Shown: piece after piece, positions 1 to 7,216 of the stretch
How the letters are laid out: every line of letters begins with the position of its first letter
Numbering within the stretch: position 1 is the first letter of the stretch
Source: Bacillota bacterium
Lineage (GTDB): Bacteria; Bacillota; UBA4882; UBA8346
Direction of reading: 5' to 3'
Length of the DNA stretch: 64,000 nucleotides
NCBI GenBank assembly: GCA_023401925.1
Contig: JAEXDA010000029.1
Span: forward strand, 62,001 to 126,000
Notes under the pieces: model-generated
Databases searched by the model: none
Seen by the model: the letters and a program-made list of their open reading frames with translations, nothing else
What the model was told of the DNA's origin: nothing
Program-made: the position numbers and the translations under genes

Positions 1-506
1 ATGGTTGCAAAAGCTTCCCCTTTAAGAGCCATCTCCACGTTCAACTGATTTGTTATACTGTCTCCGTAGTTCGAAGCTTCGTGAGTCCTCGCAAGTACAA
101 TACCGTGGGCATCCGTAACCGTTACAAAATCAATATGAGCTTTTTTAGTCAGGGGCGTTAAATGGTTCAACAGGGATGATGTATTATGCTCAGCGACTGC
201 TTTTGCTATACTGGGATGACTGGCAAAAATGGATGCATAGTTTAAGGCTTTATTCTTGTATTCATCGAGGGAAAGATTCAGGCCGTTCATTCCGTTGATG
301 GCATTTTTTTCAGCGACGGTATTATTGTGTTGTAAAAAGAATAAAAGAGTGGTTCCGACAGTTAGGAAGACAGTAATAACGATGCTGAACATAATAAACA
401 GCGGGAGTTTTTTATTAATACTAATATTCCTGAGTTGTGCCAATATGGGTTGGGGCAAAGTATTATTGGGAGTTGGCGCCTGAAGTTTTCTGAAGGGTAG
501 TTTCAT
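1..506 (-). CDS. Cache-domain membrane sensor, N-terminal part (cut by window edge)
   Basis: Reading the minus strand from an ATG at 504-506 gives an open frame to the window edge (168 codons). An AAAGGAG site sits just upstream of the ATG. The product starts with a polar stretch, then one hydrophobic helix at about residues 35-57, then an extracellular region with the motif FVTVTDAHGIVLART, which is typical of the first lobe of Cache (PAS-like ligand-binding) domains. Such domains sit in methyl-accepting chemotaxis proteins and in histidine or diguanylate kinases. The signalling domain lies outside the window, so the output cannot be assigned. A chemoreceptor is the most common case for this arrangement. 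Confidence 0.7.
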   Translation of the reverse strand, partial: MKLPFRKLQAPTPNNTLPQPILAQLRNISINKKLPLFIMFSIVITVFLTVGTTLLFFLQHNNTVAEKNAINGMNGLNLSLDEYKNKALNYASIFASHPSIAKAVAEHNTSSLLNHLTPLTKKAHIDFVTVTDAHGIVLARTHEASNYGDSITNQLNVEMALKGEAFAT

Positions 507-611
507 GTTGCAGCTCCTTTACACCAATATCAAGTTGTCTTATAAGTATTTATCGGGATATTTGACCACAAGTTGAGACATTTTTTTGCCACTCCAATAG
601 CGTATTTCAAT

Positions 612-666
612 GGAAAAGACCGCCGGGCAACTTTGGTTGCAACATTCCCAAAGTATTACCGGCGGC
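612..666 (-). terminator. Rho-independent terminator after the CoA-disulfide reductase fusion
   Basis: A long imperfect hairpin pairs CCGCCGGG (620-627) with CCGGCGG (659-665) and ACTTTGG with CCCAAAGT inside it. On the minus strand it is followed by TCTTTTCC. It lies just past the stop of the minus-strand gene at 708. Confidence 0.65.
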
Positions 667-707
667 CATCAAGGGCGCTAGGCTTTATGAATCCATCGCA
701 TGAATAC

Positions 708-3164
708 TTAAATGAATAAATTTACATTTCCTTGTTCGGCGGCAGCCAGATAGGAAGCGACCCCGCCGACTTCCACGCCTTCGATCAATTCCTCTTTCTT
801 GATGCCCATAACATCCATGGACATTTGGCAGGCTACCATTTTGATACCCATCATTCGGGCTTCCCCGATCATGCTTTCCAGCGCGGCAATATTCTTTTTT
901 CGCATCACCATCCGAATCATCTTCGGTCCGATGCCACCCATATTCATTCTGGATAATCCTAACTTGAATGAACCCCGTGGCATCATCATGCCAAACATTT
1001 TATCGAGTAGGCCTTTTTGAACTTTCACTTTTTTGGGTTTGCGTAAAATATTTAACCCCCAGAAGGTAAAGAACATGGTCACTTGCCGGCCCATCGATGC
1101 CGCTCCGGTCGCAATGATGAAGCTCGCTATTGCTTTATCCAAATCACCGCTGAAAACTACAATCGTTTTGTCCTGCGGTAAAGCTGTATTCGCCGTTGGA
1201 GCTTTGGCAGTTGCTCCTTTACGAATCCGGGCTGTTATCTGACCGGCCCCCCGGTCTAGGTGAATTAAGGTGTTGCCGGTTCTGGAGCACCAGGCCTCCA
1301 CATCATTGGCAAATCCGGGATCGGAAGCGGTTATTTCCAGAATATCGCCCTCATGTAATGGTTGCATCCGGTTATATAATTGCAGAATTGGACCGGGGCA
1401 CTGTAAGCCGCAGGCATTTACTTTAACAATTTCCATATTGGTATTTTCCTCCTTGGGATGGGCATAAAGGGCAACACCAGCGATTTTGGACTTTGCGGAC
1501 CCATCCAAAAAATTTTGTTCCTGCCTTGCAATATGATAAGTTTTATAACCGCCGCTCAGATTCTTCACTTTGGTAAAGCCGTTTTGAAGCAGGATTCGGG
1601 ATGCGATGTAGGCCCGTAAACCAACCTGACAGGTTACAATGATTTCCTTGTCCTTGGGCAATTCTCCAAGACGTCCTCTGAGTTCATGGAGGGGAATATT
1701 AACAGCTCCAGGTAGAGTACCCAGTTCTACTTCAATCGGTTCCCGGACATCCAGGTAAAAGCTGTGCGGGTGGCTTTCCAATTGATCCCAACTCATTGCG
1801 TCCACATCTTGATTTATGATGTTTGCAGCGGTATAACCGGCAATGTTTACCGGATCCTTAGCCGATGAAAATGGTGGGGCATAGGCTAGCTCCAAATCCA
1901 TCAAATTGAAAACCGTTTTTCGGAACCGGATGGCAGTCGCCAAGACATCAAGCCGTTTGTCGACACCTTCATAACCGACGACTTGGGCGCCATAGAGTTG
2001 CCCGCTTTCCGGAGCAAAGAGCAATTTTATCGTGAGGGGTGAAGCTCCCGGGTAATAAGCGGCATGGGAATTGGGATGGGTTATTGAGGTTAAGTAGGGA
2101 ATACTCCATTTTTTTAAAGCCTTTTCGTTTAGTCCGGTGGAACCGGTTGCCAAGTTAAAAACTTTCACAATTGACGTGCCCTGGGCCCCATGATAATTTT
2201 CATCCCGCCCGGCTAAAATATCAGCCAGCAAACGTCCCTGACGATTAGCCGGTCCGGCCAGCGGAAGCCATCCCGGTTTTCCGGAGATGATTTCCTGGAT
2301 TTCCACCGCATCCCCCACGGCATAGATATTGGGGTCGGAGGTTTGCATCTTTGGATTGACTTGAATAGCTCCGGTAGCGCCTATCGTTAATCCGGCCTCT
2401 GCGGCGAGCTTGGTTTCCGGTTTCACTCCCACAGCCATGATGACCATATCGACAAGAATTTTTTGTCCGCCGCTCAGAACGACTTCAAGGGCTTCATCAT
2501 TCTGATTAATTGCAGCCAGGCCGTTTCCAAGGATAAGGTCGACTTTTTTGCCTCGCAGTTCCTGATGAACCATAGCCGCCATTTCATAATCAAGATTGTT
2601 CAATACTTGAGGCGCCATTTCGATGAGGGATACTTTAATGTTTAAGTCCGACAAATTTTCAGCCATTTCAAGGCCAATAAAGCCCCCGCCGACCACGACC
2701 GCGGAGGTAACATTGTTATCCGTCAGATATTGTTTGATGCGGTCGGTATCGGGAATATTTCGTAACGTAAAGACTTTCGGTAAATCAACACCAGGCGCCT
2801 TGGGAACAATTGGCTTCGAGCCGGGGGAAAGGACGAGCTGGTCATAGGATTCCACATAGGTATTCCCTTGTTGCAGATCTTTAATGAATAATTCGTGTTT
2901 TGCCGGATCGATTCTTAAAACCTCATGATTAACCCGGACGTCAATATTAAAACGTTTCTTCATGCCTTCAGGGGTTTGCACGAAAAGGTCATCCCGGTCG
3001 GTGATAATCCCGCCGATGTAATAAGGCAACCCACAGTTGGCATAGGATATGGCATCACCTTTTTCCAGGAGAACGATTTCCACTTGTTCATCCAAACGCC
3101 GTAACCTGGCCGCAGTACTGGCTCCACCTGCAACCCCGCCGACAATGACTACTTTTTTCACCAT
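708..3164 (-). CDS. CoA-disulfide reductase / rhodanese / TusA / DsrE-like fusion protein
   Basis: An 818-residue four-part sulfur-transfer enzyme. Residues 1-450 are an FAD- and NAD(P)H-binding pyridine nucleotide-disulfide oxidoreductase of the CoA-disulfide/persulfide reductase type: FAD motif VVIVGGVAGG, active-site cysteine in NCGLPYY (about Cys44), GVKPETKLA and the AVGDA motif. Next comes a rhodanese domain with catalytic loop CQVGLRAY (residues about 465-555), then a TusA-like domain with the CPGP motif, then a C-terminal DsrE/F-like domain containing ACQMSMDVMG. Family knowledge: such fusions reduce CoA persulfides or polysulfide and pass sulfane sulfur between cysteines. An upstream GTG (3173) is in frame, but the AGAGGAG site fits the ATG at 3164. 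It follows the arsR-type gene on the same strand and has the same putative operator upstream. The substrate is inferred, not shown. Confidence 0.9.
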   Translation of the reverse strand: MVKKVVIVGGVAGGASTAARLRRLDEQVEIVLLEKGDAISYANCGLPYYIGGIITDRDDLFVQTPEGMKKRFNIDVRVNHEVLRIDPAKHELFIKDLQQGNTYVESYDQLVLSPGSKPIVPKAPGVDLPKVFTLRNIPDTDRIKQYLTDNNVTSAVVVGGGFIGLEMAENLSDLNIKVSLIEMAPQVLNNLDYEMAAMVHQELRGKKVDLILGNGLAAINQNDEALEVVLSGGQKILVDMVIMAVGVKPETKLAAEAGLTIGATGAIQVNPKMQTSDPNIYAVGDAVEIQEIISGKPGWLPLAGPANRQGRLLADILAGRDENYHGAQGTSIVKVFNLATGSTGLNEKALKKWSIPYLTSITHPNSHAAYYPGASPLTIKLLFAPESGQLYGAQVVGYEGVDKRLDVLATAIRFRKTVFNLMDLELAYAPPFSSAKDPVNIAGYTAANIINQDVDAMSWDQLESHPHSFYLDVREPIEVELGTLPGAVNIPLHELRGRLGELPKDKEIIVTCQVGLRAYIASRILLQNGFTKVKNLSGGYKTYHIARQEQNFLDGSAKSKIAGVALYAHPKEENTNMEIVKVNACGLQCPGPILQLYNRMQPLHEGDILEITASDPGFANDVEAWCSRTGNTLIHLDRGAGQITARIRKGATAKAPTANTALPQDKTIVVFSGDLDKAIASFIIATGAASMGRQVTMFFTFWGLNILRKPKKVKVQKGLLDKMFGMMMPRGSFKLGLSRMNMGGIGPKMIRMVMRKKNIAALESMIGEARMMGIKMVACQMSMDVMGIKKEELIEGVEVGGVASYLAAAEQGNVNLFI

Positions 3165-3210
3165 GACAATCACTCCTCTTGTTCATTTCAACAAAAATAA
3201 ATTTTAATAT

Positions 3211-3228
3211 TATTATATTTTGATAATA
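3211..3228 (-). promoter_or_regulatory. Putative ArsR-family operator over the -10 of the reductase fusion
   Basis: The inverted repeat TATTAT-N6-ATAATA is identical in arms and spacing to the one upstream of the ArsR gene at 3621-3638. On the minus strand a TATAAT -10 box (3212-3217) lies inside it; no good -35 is visible. That makes it a candidate repressor site giving the fusion gene its own controlled promoter. Binding is inferred from the shared repeat. Confidence 0.55.
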
Positions 3229-3312
3229 TGATTTAAGGTGTAAAATAAATTCCCATCTTCACCATTTGATCCGTGAAAAAAATTACAAACGATGGTATCA
3301 AAGAGTTTATTC

Positions 3313-3597
3313 TTAAGAGAATAAAGCCTTGACTACATTTTGGATATCTTCGTTTACGACTTGATAATATATTTCCACACCCTGCCGGTTGCCCTTAATA
3401 ATTCCCAGATCCCTTAATTTACCGAGATGTTGGGAGATGGTGGACTGAGGAATTTTAAGACAATCCTGCATTTTGTTGACATTGCATTCGCCTTGTTCCA
3501 TGAGGCGCCGAACAATACAGAGCCTGACCGGATGAGCAATTGCTTTTAAAAGTTCTGCTTTGGAAGCTAAAGTTTCAAAGTCATTGGTATGCTCCAT
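3313..3597 (-). CDS. ArsR/SmtB-family transcriptional regulator
   Basis: A 94-residue winged-helix repressor. The fold is clear from LKAIAHPVRLCIVRRLME (helices 2-3) and the recognition helix region IPQSTISQHLGKLRDLGII. It has cysteines at 27, 38 and 46 but lacks the classic ELCVCDL metal site. Cysteine-only members of this family sense reactive sulfur species (SqrR/BigR) or metals. The neighbouring sulfur-transfer fusion makes sulfide or persulfide sensing the likelier role, though this is inference. An AAGGAG site precedes the ATG. The same inverted repeat lies in its own promoter and upstream of the fusion gene, which suggests autoregulation plus control of the downstream gene. Confidence 0.88.
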   Translation of the reverse strand: MEHTNDFETLASKAELLKAIAHPVRLCIVRRLMEQGECNVNKMQDCLKIPQSTISQHLGKLRDLGIIKGNRQGVEIYYQVVNEDIQNVVKALFS

Positions 3598-3620
3598 GAG
3601 GATCTCCTTTTTAATAGAAT

Positions 3621-3650
3621 TATTATATTACAATAATACGATATATACAA
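3621..3650 (-). promoter_or_regulatory. arsR promoter with overlapping operator
   Basis: On the minus strand TTGTAT (3645-3650) and TATAAT (3622-3627) are separated by 17 bases, a good sigma-A promoter. The inverted repeat TATTAT-N6-ATAATA (3621-3638) covers the -10 box and part of the spacer, so a bound repressor would block polymerase. The arms and spacing match the site at 3211-3228. Confidence 0.65.
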
Positions 3651-3712
3651 GAAAGGGTTGTCTAAAGTTATTGACTCAATTTACCCCATTGCAGGTTTCG
3701 TTAATGATGGTT

Positions 3713-3960
3713 TTAAATTTGACTGCCGTCTGGGTTGCGGGAATCAAATCCCCAGGAACTCATATAATAGTCATTTTTGCATCTGCGCCGGAGAGAATAC
3801 TCATATAGAACTTTGATACTCGCTTTTTTGGATACAGCATTCGGATCGATAAAAAAGGTGGCTTTGAAACCATATTTTCTAAACAAAGGAAAAGCATGGC
3901 GATAGTGGCTGTTGTGACTGTCATCCCGGGAGAAATTAACTTGCGGCTGGTACTTGACAA
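3713..3960 (-). pseudogene. Relic of a polysaccharide deacetylase gene
   Basis: Conceptual translation of the minus strand, with one frame change near 3855, gives fragments VNFSRDDSHNSHYRHAFPLF, RKYGFKATFF, IDPNAVSKK, then a jump to YYMSSWGFDSRNP before a stop at 3713. These match, in order, the NodB-domain core (TFDDGSKSHYQNVLPILKRL, GLKATFF, YPSAV) and the extreme C-terminus (FYMNTWCFDHL) of the intact deacetylase at 46882-47985. The fragment has therefore lost its N-terminus and a large internal segment and carries a frameshift. It has no start or ribosome binding site. Confidence 0.7.
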
Positions 3961-3985
3961 AAGATAAAAAAGCAGTAAACTAATT

Positions 3986-4003
3986 ATGTGCATATGCACA
4001 TAA
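3986..4003. promoter_or_regulatory. 18-bp perfect palindrome upstream of the DUF134 gene
   Basis: TATGTGCATATGCACATA is fully self-complementary and ends about 15 bases before the DUF134 start codon. A related inverted repeat with GTGCA/TGCAC arms lies upstream of the mrp-like gene (4814-4829). It is a candidate operator for the adjacent DNA-binding protein; no binding evidence exists here. Confidence 0.5.
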
Positions 4004-4018
4004 AGATGAGGTGATGGA

Positions 4019-4324
4019 ATGCCCCGGTGTAAAAAAAAACGTTGTTGTAGGCACCTCGACGGGGAGATCCTTTATAAGCCGGTATCATTTCCCTGTAAAA
4101 AATTAAACGGGACTTCTATTTTACTGGACGAGTTTGAAGCCATGCGGCTTTGTGATTTGGAAGGACTTGACCAAACAGCCGCTGGAGATAAAATGGGAGT
4201 TTCCCGAGGTACAGTGCAACGTTTACTTGTTAGCGGTCGGCGGAAATTGATTACTGGCCTTATGAACAACGAGGTTATTCATATTCAAAACTCATCGAAT
4301 CAAATTTCGAAGGAAGAATCATGA
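4019..4324 (+). CDS. DUF134 (UPF0251) family DNA-binding protein
   Basis: A 101-residue protein with the typical DUF134 layout. A basic Cys-rich N-terminus (MPRCKKKRCCRHLDGE) is followed by the conserved ILLDEFEAMRLCDLEGLDQT and a sigma-70 region-4-like helix-turn-helix (AAGDKMGVSRGTVQRLLVSG). Members are usually encoded beside NifX/NifB-type cluster-binding proteins and Mrp ATPases, as here. Its TGA overlaps the ATG of the next frame (4321), pointing to coupled translation. The perfect palindrome just upstream suggests autoregulation. The biological signal is unknown. Confidence 0.85.
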   Translation: MPRCKKKRCCRHLDGEILYKPVSFPCKKLNGTSILLDEFEAMRLCDLEGLDQTAAGDKMGVSRGTVQRLLVSGRRKLITGLMNNEVIHIQNSSNQISKEES

Positions 4325-4687
4325 GGATTTGTATTCCAACGGTCGGGCAAAGGGGATTGGAAGAGAAAGTCAGTGAACATTTTGGGGGAGCCCCTACTTT
4401 ATAATTACCGATACGGCAACCGATCAAACGGAAAGTATCCCCAACCAAAACCAGCACCATAGTCATGGCCAATGCCATCCCCTGGGTCAACTTGCCGGAA
4501 AAGGAATTAAAGCCGTGGCGTGTACCGGGATGGGGCGCAGGGCGATTGAAATTTTGGATGAAGAAGGTGTTTCAAGGTATGTATCGGAACCGGGGATACT
4601 GTGAAAACTGTGGTTGACCAGTTTAAAAAGGGTGACTTGAAGGAATTGACTGCTGATCAAGGCTGTACAGGACATGGTTGCCATTAA
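4321..4687 (+). pseudogene. NifX/dinitrogenase cofactor-type protein gene broken by two frameshifts
   Basis: The ATG at 4321 overlaps the DUF134 stop. Translation starts MRICIPTVGQRGLEEKVSEHFGGAP, the usual N-terminus of the NifX/NifB-C family. It then needs a shift near 4395 to continue YFIITD...HHSHGQCHPLGQLAGKGIKAVACTGMGRRAIEILDEEGV. A second shift near 4600 is needed to finish with GDTVKTVVDQFKKGDL and GCTGHGCH before TAA at 4687. All conserved parts (HFG, HGQCHPL, ACTGMGRRA, C-terminal CxxHxCH) are present across three frames. Either the gene is recently inactivated or the sequence has two indel errors. Family role: carries iron-sulfur or iron-molybdenum clusters. Confidence 0.75.
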
Positions 4688-4813
4688 ATTTTGGAATGCT
4701 CGGCGGGTGATCATGCCACTCTATAAATACCGCCAAGATGTCCATGGTGGGAGTTTGACGTTTTAGGGTAAAAATCCCCAGAGAACCATAATTTAAAATT
4801 TTGAATTTAATAC

Positions 4814-4829
4814 CGTGCACCTTTGCACG
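4814..4829. promoter_or_regulatory. Inverted repeat upstream of the mrp-like gene
   Basis: CGTGCA-CCTT-TGCACG is a perfect 6-bp inverted repeat ending 22 bases before the mrp start. Its GTGCA/TGCAC arms match the palindrome upstream of the DUF134 gene, with a spacer two bases longer. It is either a second site for the same regulator or a chance short hairpin. Confidence 0.35.
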
Positions 4830-4851
4830 ATTAGAATGAGGGGTATAGAGG

Positions 4852-5658
4852 ATGTCGGATGAAACTACAGTTAAGCATGGGATATTTGAGAGAAGCGTAA
4901 ACCCTTTCGGGGAGTTCAAGCATGTTATTGGAGTCATGAGTGGCAAAGGCGGAGTGGGAAAGTCTTCAATCACCGCGCTAATGGCTTCAGCACTCCACAG
5001 CCGGGGGTTCTCGGTAGGCATTTTGGATGCCGACATTACTGGGCCAAGTATCCCCAAACTCTTCGGTGTCAAGGGCCAGGTGGTTAATAAAGGGCAGGGC
5101 TTGGAACCACTTCAGTCAACTTTGGGCATCAAGATGATGTCGATTAATTTTTTGTTGGATAAGGAGGATCAACCGGTTATTTGGAGGGGGCCGATGATTT
5201 CGGGCGTGGTCAAACAATTTTTTTCCGAGGTGGTTTGGGGTGACTTGGACTATCTATTGATTGACTTGCCGCCCGGAACCGGTGATGTGCCGTTGACTGT
5301 GATGCAATCACTACCCTTGAACGGGATGATTGTAGTGACTTCACCTCAAGAACTGGTAGAAATGATCGTCAAAAAGGCTATTCATATGGCTGAGCAAATG
5401 AGTATTCCGCTTGTGGGCTTTATTGAAAATTACAGCTATATTGAATGTCCCGACTGCAAGAAAAAGATTGAGGTCTTTGGACCGAGCAGGGCGGAGCAGA
5501 TAGCAGCCAATACCGGCTTGGCACTTTTGGGCCAATTGCCGATTGTACCGGAAGTGGCCAAAATGGCTGATGATGGGAAAATAGAGGCGGTAGAAGCGGT
5601 TGTTCCGGAATTCTTTGATTCAGTGGCCTCCCGTGTTTTGGAAATGATTAAAGATTGA
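4852..5658 (+). CDS. mrp: Mrp/NBP35-family iron-sulfur cluster carrier ATPase
   Basis: A 268-residue P-loop ATPase of the Mrp/ApbC/NBP35 group. The deviant Walker A motif is MSGKGGVGKSS (about residues 29-39), followed by GILDADITGPSIPKL, the switch LIDLPPGTGDVPLT, and the cluster-binding CPDC pair in IECPDCKKKIEVFGPSRAEQIA. Family members bind a 4Fe-4S cluster between two subunits and deliver it to apo-proteins. GAGGGG precedes the start. It lies downstream of the DUF134 and NifX-like reading frames, a common grouping, and may share control with them through the GTGCA repeats. There is no N-terminal DUF59 domain, so it is the short form. Confidence 0.9.
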   Translation: MSDETTVKHGIFERSVNPFGEFKHVIGVMSGKGGVGKSSITALMASALHSRGFSVGILDADITGPSIPKLFGVKGQVVNKGQGLEPLQSTLGIKMMSINFLLDKEDQPVIWRGPMISGVVKQFFSEVVWGDLDYLLIDLPPGTGDVPLTVMQSLPLNGMIVVTSPQELVEMIVKKAIHMAEQMSIPLVGFIENYSYIECPDCKKKIEVFGPSRAEQIAANTGLALLGQLPIVPEVAKMADDGKIEAVEAVVPEFFDSVASRVLEMIKD

Positions 5659-5759
5659 ATCTTTTCAGAACACCCCAAAAACGTTTTGGGTATAGTCCCT
5701 AAGGTATAATCAACCCGCAAGCAGGAAATTCCCCAAAAAGAGCGAAGTGTTTATGAAAA

Positions 5760-5881
5760 GGGCTGTCTTAAAAGTAAATTCGTGGGTTAACGCACGCCCG
5801 ATTAAGAAATGCAATATATGGATATCCGATGATACCCGATATTGCATTTCTTATTGATGCAAATTGAGTTTTAGACAGCCT
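5760..5881. repeat. Dispersed hairpin repeat, copy 1
   Basis: The outer arms GGCTGTCTTAAAA (5761-5773) and TTTTAGACAGCC (5869-5880) pair almost perfectly. A perfect 15-bp inner inverted repeat pairs 5803-5817 with 5839-5853 (core AAGAAATGCAATAT). The element resembles copies at 43.1, 57.6 and 61.4 kb in its GCTGTC-type end, a GAAATxCAATAT-type arm and its size. It lies 20 bases before the desulfidase start, so it would be transcribed as a 5' leader or act as a terminator for mrp. Confidence 0.75.
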
Positions 5882-5902
5882 CCATTTTTATGAGGGTTCA
5901 TT

Positions 5903-7189
5903 ATGGAAAAGACTAAATTTTTTGATATTCTACATCGTGAGCTAGTAATGGCTCTGGGATGCACCGAACCGGTGGCCATTGCTTATGCTGCTGCATTGGC
6001 AGGCAAACAGCTAACCTCCAAATCGGCTTCTCGGATCAGGGTTCTTGCAAGCAGTAATGTAATAAAAAATGCAATGGCGGTGAGTATTCCGGGAACTGGC
6101 GGTTGCGGCATCAATTTAGCGGCAGCTTTGGGAGTATTGGCTCACAATACGGATCGCAGTCTCGAATTATTGACAGGCTTGACCAAAGAGGATATTGAAA
6201 ATGCAAAGGCAATGATTCAAGAGGGCATTGTAACCGTAGAGATAGCCAATTCACCTAAAAAATTATATATCGAAGTAATTGTTGAAACCCCAGAGTCTTA
6301 TGCCAGGATCGTCATGGAAGATACCCATACCAATGTGGTATTGATAGAAGTGGATCGGCGGATTCTCAAAGACAATCAGGTTTGCAGCACTGCTTTACTG
6401 GACGAAACAGAAGACATGAAATTCTTAACCCTCGATTCCATATGGGAATTTGTATGTTTCATCGATGTTGAGGAGTTGGATATCATCGATAAAAGTATTG
6501 AAATGAATCGGAAGATTGGTATGGAAGGATTGAAAAATCCCTATGGATTGCAAGTGGGACGGATTATGAAATTGAATATGGATGCAGGGCTTTTGTCCGA
6601 TGATACCCCCACGTATGCGGTTGCCTTAACGGCGGCCGGATCCGATGCCAGAATGGCGGGGTGCGTCATGCCCGTTATGAGTAATTCGGGCAGCGGCAAC
6701 CAGGGTATATCGGCGACCCTTCCAGTGGTTGCTTTTGCCGAGAGACTTCATCTAGGGAAAGAAAAAATGCTCCGGGCGGTTGCGCTCAGTCATTTAATTA
6801 CGATCAATATTAAATTGAAATTCGGCCGGTTGTCAGCTCTTTGTGGGGCGACGATTTCCGCCATCGGAGCCAGTTGCGGTATCACTTACCTGTTGGGAGG
6901 GGGCATTGAGGAAATTAAATCGTCAATTCAAAATATGCTCGGTAATGTAACCGGGATGCTTTGCGACGGGGCTAAACCCGGATGTTCATTAAAGATCGCC
7001 ACTTGTACCAGTGCGGCTGTTCAATCAGCCCTCATTGCCATGCGCGGAGTGGCAATCCAATCCACTGACGGGATTATCGAAACTGATCCGGAACAGACCA
7101 TTGAGAATCTTTGCCGCCTCGGAAACCAGGGAACAGTGGAAGCCGATAAGATCATCCTGGACATCATGTTGAAAAAAGCTAACTGCTAG
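5903..7189 (+). CDS. cyuA: UPF0597/CyuA-type L-cysteine desulfidase
   Basis: A 428-residue protein matching the YhaM/CdsB family, which breaks L-cysteine down to pyruvate, ammonia and sulfide with a 4Fe-4S cluster. Signature regions: ELVMALGCTEPVAIAYAAA near the N-terminus, SIPGTGGCGINLAAALGVL, MSNSGSGNQGISATLPVVAF in the middle, and the Cys-rich CDGAKPGCSLKIATCTSAAV near the end. The length is full for the family. Being beside sulfur-transfer and iron-sulfur genes fits a sulfide-releasing enzyme. It starts 22 bases after a hairpin repeat. Some family members act on serine or related amino acids, so the exact substrate is inferred. Confidence 0.85.
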   Translation: MEKTKFFDILHRELVMALGCTEPVAIAYAAALAGKQLTSKSASRIRVLASSNVIKNAMAVSIPGTGGCGINLAAALGVLAHNTDRSLELLTGLTKEDIENAKAMIQEGIVTVEIANSPKKLYIEVIVETPESYARIVMEDTHTNVVLIEVDRRILKDNQVCSTALLDETEDMKFLTLDSIWEFVCFIDVEELDIIDKSIEMNRKIGMEGLKNPYGLQVGRIMKLNMDAGLLSDDTPTYAVALTAAGSDARMAGCVMPVMSNSGSGNQGISATLPVVAFAERLHLGKEKMLRAVALSHLITINIKLKFGRLSALCGATISAIGASCGITYLLGGGIEEIKSSIQNMLGNVTGMLCDGAKPGCSLKIATCTSAAVQSALIAMRGVAIQSTDGIIETDPEQTIENLCRLGNQGTVEADKIILDIMLKKANC

Positions 7190-7216
7190 CAGTGTGATTT
7201 TACGTGCATCTGGAAA

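Noticed and set aside
732..2847. Several plus-strand open frames across the reductase fusion
   Set aside because: They are antisense shadows of the minus-strand fusion gene, with no ribosome binding sites or family motifs.
3760..3999. 79-codon minus-strand frame
   Set aside because: It mixes frames of the deacetylase relic and starts in the palindrome before DUF134; the relic reading explains the sequence better.
4623..5072. 149-codon minus-strand frame over the NifX relic and mrp
   Set aside because: Antisense to two recognisable genes; no motif or start site.
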